A stretch of DNA of 64,000 nucleotides from Chytridium lagenaria. Its lineage: Eukaryota > Chytridiomycota > Chytridiomycetes > Chytridiales > Chytridiaceae. The translations under genes and the position numbers were made by a program. Shown here in pieces: positions 61,881 to 64,000 of the stretch. Where the stretch lies: NCBI GenBank assembly GCA_025449115.1, contig JAHLKC010000010.1:310001-374000 (forward strand), in the 5' to 3' direction. The first letter of the stretch is position 1, and each line of letters begins with the position of its first letter. The notes below the pieces were generated by a model. That model made no database searches, was not told the origin of the DNA, and was given only the letters and a program-made list of their open reading frames with translations.

Positions 61881-63524
61881 TCAAGTAGCAGCACATCCAC
61901 CATCACTCAACACTCCGATTTTCACATGCCGCCTGGCATCATAAATCCCCCAATTTTGTTCAACGGCCCCATGCCACTCTGGCTTCCACCTTTGCAACCG
62001 TCACTACAACGACTTTTCAAAAATTGACTTACTTTTCATCACAAAATTCAAACCAGAAATACCCCACGTTCTTAGTCTTTGCTTCACACATCCATGCATT
62101 CAACGCGATATTGAGGTTCGGGAGGGATGGGATAGCCGCTCTTAGAAAAAAAAAAAAATTTAGGCCACGCGACGAGATGGTGGTGAAAAACTCACCCTAA
62201 CACATCTCCAGCGGACGGCCAGCCGACTTCTCCAAAAGCGACTTGCACCGGTACATCTTCACCACCTTGGGCTGATCCCACACCGAGAGGTCGAGTTCCC
62301 CTCAAAAGTCCGGCAGCGTGGAGTTGGTGAACGCGGGATTGCATTGAATCGTGAAGGAGGAATTGATGGCTTGTAGCATCTTGAACAGAGATATGTTCCT
62401 ATTTTTTGGGGTCAGTTGAATTACGAGGCGATATGCAACAAAACGGAAAAGGTGAGGGCGGTGCACTCACCCAATACGGATACACATTGACCAACACCAA
62501 ATCCACCTCCCTTATCAGTTCATCAGGGTAATAAGGTCCTGCAAGATCGGCAGCCGTCACAATAACTCTATCTTGCCTGGTTGGATCTTCCAAAATGTTG
62601 TCACATATATATATTCATGTAAGTTTCAAATTATACCTGTGGTGAACCCATAGAGCTCAAGAATATTACGGATACGACGTAACCGCTTGATGGTGGCATC
62701 CAGCGTTTGATCACCCCGGAATAAAGCCTAAAGTCGTAGTATGAGAAGAGAAATGGAGGTGAGATTTTACCTCACTGCCAACAATGACGGCTTTCACGAC
62801 TTTTGCGAAATCGTCCCTGTGTTCGTTTAAAAGCCTCACAAGTTCTCTGTATTAAGGTGTTTAAACCAATTAAACAAAGTTGGGTAAGCAACCCATAATC
62901 TTACCTCTCCTCACCCCAAACCGCTTCGGATGCAAGGTATGCCTTCACATCATCATCCGTCCCATCTCCATTACGTTTAGGAGCAGGCGGCCACATAGCC
63001 CCCTCCACTGTTGGCGTCTTCTCATCCACCCACAATCCAAGCCATACATCCAAGCTCCCACCTCCATCTGCAAAACCCCATCAACTATAACATAACAAAA
63101 AAAAACAAAACAAAAAGACCAAACAAAAAACAAACGATCCACTCACCCACAACCTCCGCTGCACCCTTCACGACCGCCTCCCCGTCTCTACAAAATCGTT
63201 TCCCGTCATACCCGTCAAACGCATCCCGGTAAACTTGTCCGGTCGTCGTGTTCAGCATATCTAGGAGCCGAAATGTCTTGACGCGCGAGGAGACGGTGGA
63301 TGCGATTAAGTGGAGGTCTGTGGTTATGTCTGTGGGGGAGAGACAGGAAGGAGTGCGGGTTCCATGGAGAGTGGTTCGAGGGCTATCTGAAACGGGCTGT
63401 TAGGTATGAAAGGGTGGAGGACTCTACAATTGATGCCCCATAATAGAGGAACAGTTTGGGAGTTATTGGAAGCCGGCGCCGCTGAGACTGTTACGACGAA
63501 AACGAGGATGATAAACGAATACAT
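61881..63524 (-). CDS. Secreted GH17 beta-1,3-glucanase
   Basis: Glycoside hydrolase family 17 enzyme acting on beta-1,3-glucan, presumably in cell-wall remodelling. ATG 63522-63524 gives the signal peptide MYSFIILVFVVTVSAAPASN. After a frame slip near 63370 the chain continues ITTDLHLIASTVSSRVKTFR and LDMLNTTTGQVYRDAF. Then come SLDVWLGLWVDEKTPTVEGA, the acid/base motif KAVIVGSEALFRGDQT (Glu near 62775-62790), VTAADLAGPYYPDELI, VDLVLVNVYPYW, and the nucleophile motif AFGEVGWPSAGD (about 62205-62236). LPNLNIALNAWMCEAKTKNV then YFWFEFCDE follow. A last intron (GTAAGTC to TTGCAAAG) leads to WKPEWHGAVEQNWGIYDARR and the end SDGGCAAT, TGA 61881-61883. Both catalytic glutamates are present. Exo versus endo action cannot be told. 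Confidence 0.88.
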
Positions 63525-63626
63525 TGATACGGGTTCAAAGGAGCCTGGGGTTCCATGATTGCCTTTAAATGATGAAGAAAGGGGGATGAAAAAGCTTCTG
63601 AACAAAAAAGTCTATTTAAATTACAG

Positions 63627-64000
63627 ATGAATTATAAGGAGATATTGCGTCCACATGATGGAATCATAGTTTACGATAGGGAGACATCGGTAGCTGTTGA
63701 CTTTTTTTGGAACATGGTAAACGCACTCATGACGGAATCTGTCATGATCCGCATACTTGTCCGCTTTCTTGCAACTTGGGACGATGATGCGAATGTACTG
63801 TCCGGTTTAATGTCGTATTTAAGGGGTTCCACCGGTAAGATATGGGCATCCAAGGGCGATGAAGAGTGGTATGCGATGAGGGGTTCCGCAGGCATAGTTG
63901 GTGAATCGGAGGGGGATGAAGAGCGGGAGGAAAAGTCGGAGAGTTCAACACCCGTGTCTTCATCAGAGAAGCTTGATGAAGAATGGAGGAAGGAGAGACT
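63627..64000 (+). CDS. Partial ORF of unknown function, runs off the right end
   Basis: An uninterrupted ORF from ATG 63627 to the window end (about 124 codons): MNYKEILRPHDGIIVYDRET, SVAVDFFWNMVNALMTESVM, then LVRFLATWDDDANVLSGLMS and an acidic, Ser/Glu-rich region. The ATG directly follows TTTAAATTACAG, so it could instead be an internal exon beginning at a 3' splice site. The overlapping minus-strand ORFs look like shadows. The first 60 residues look globular and alpha-helical; no family is recognised. It diverges from the GH17 gene, with about 100 bp between starts. Confidence 0.45.
   Translation, partial: MNYKEILRPHDGIIVYDRETSVAVDFFWNMVNALMTESVMIRILVRFLATWDDDANVLSGLMSYLRGSTGKIWASKGDEEWYAMRGSAGIVGESEGDEEREEKSESSTPVSSSEKLDEEWRKER

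Overview
The window comes from a zoosporic (flagellated) early-diverging fungus, most likely a chytrid. Genes are intron-rich with short GT-AG introns. Axonemal proteins (inner-arm dynein heavy chain DNAH1, CFAP91, an MFI/C11orf65-like IQ protein) sit beside fungal-type genes: a Gpt2/Sct1-like acyltransferase, a GH17 beta-1,3-glucanase, PanB/Ecm31 and a WDR55/Jip5 homologue. Class C (GABA-B-like) receptors also fit early-diverging fungi. The species is not determined.

Layout. 0-3 kb: PA2G4-like (minus) and WDR55-like (plus) genes diverge from an 84-bp gap holding a 27-A tract. 3-7 kb: POP1 (minus) and a MIC19-like CHCH gene (plus). 7.9-11.2 kb: CFAP91 (minus). 11.7-16.9 kb: FBP1 and a glycerol-3-phosphate/DHAP acyltransferase (plus). 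18.6-20.8 kb: an F-box/WD40 protein (minus). 21.1-34.6 kb: DNAH1 (minus), back to back with USP14/Ubp6 (plus, to 36.9 kb). 37.2-46.3 kb, all plus: RPS25, NAA38, a B-type cyclin, the MFI-like IQ protein and a Barentsz/CASC3-like protein. 46.8-57.5 kb, all minus: PanB, then two paralogous class C GPCRs with a decayed third copy between them. 58.9-63.5 kb, minus: a secreted reeler-like protein and a GH17 glucanase. An unidentified ORF runs off the right end.

Functional themes: ribosome biogenesis and translation (PA2G4, WDR55, RPS25), RNA processing (POP1, Barentsz-like), ubiquitin/proteasome and cell cycle (F-box/WD40, USP14, cyclin B), zoospore motility (DNAH1, CFAP91, MFI-like), primary metabolism (FBP1, acyltransferase, PanB) and cell surface or sensing (GPCR pair, reeler-like, GH17). 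Most spliced genes carry one or more single-base frameshifts in conserved sequence, usually at short homopolymers. I read these as assembly or sequencing errors and not as gene decay. The GPCR remnant is different: it has stop codons and a large internal deletion. No tRNA, rRNA, transposon or CRISPR array was recognised. All identifications come from reading the sequence against remembered family features; no database search was run.
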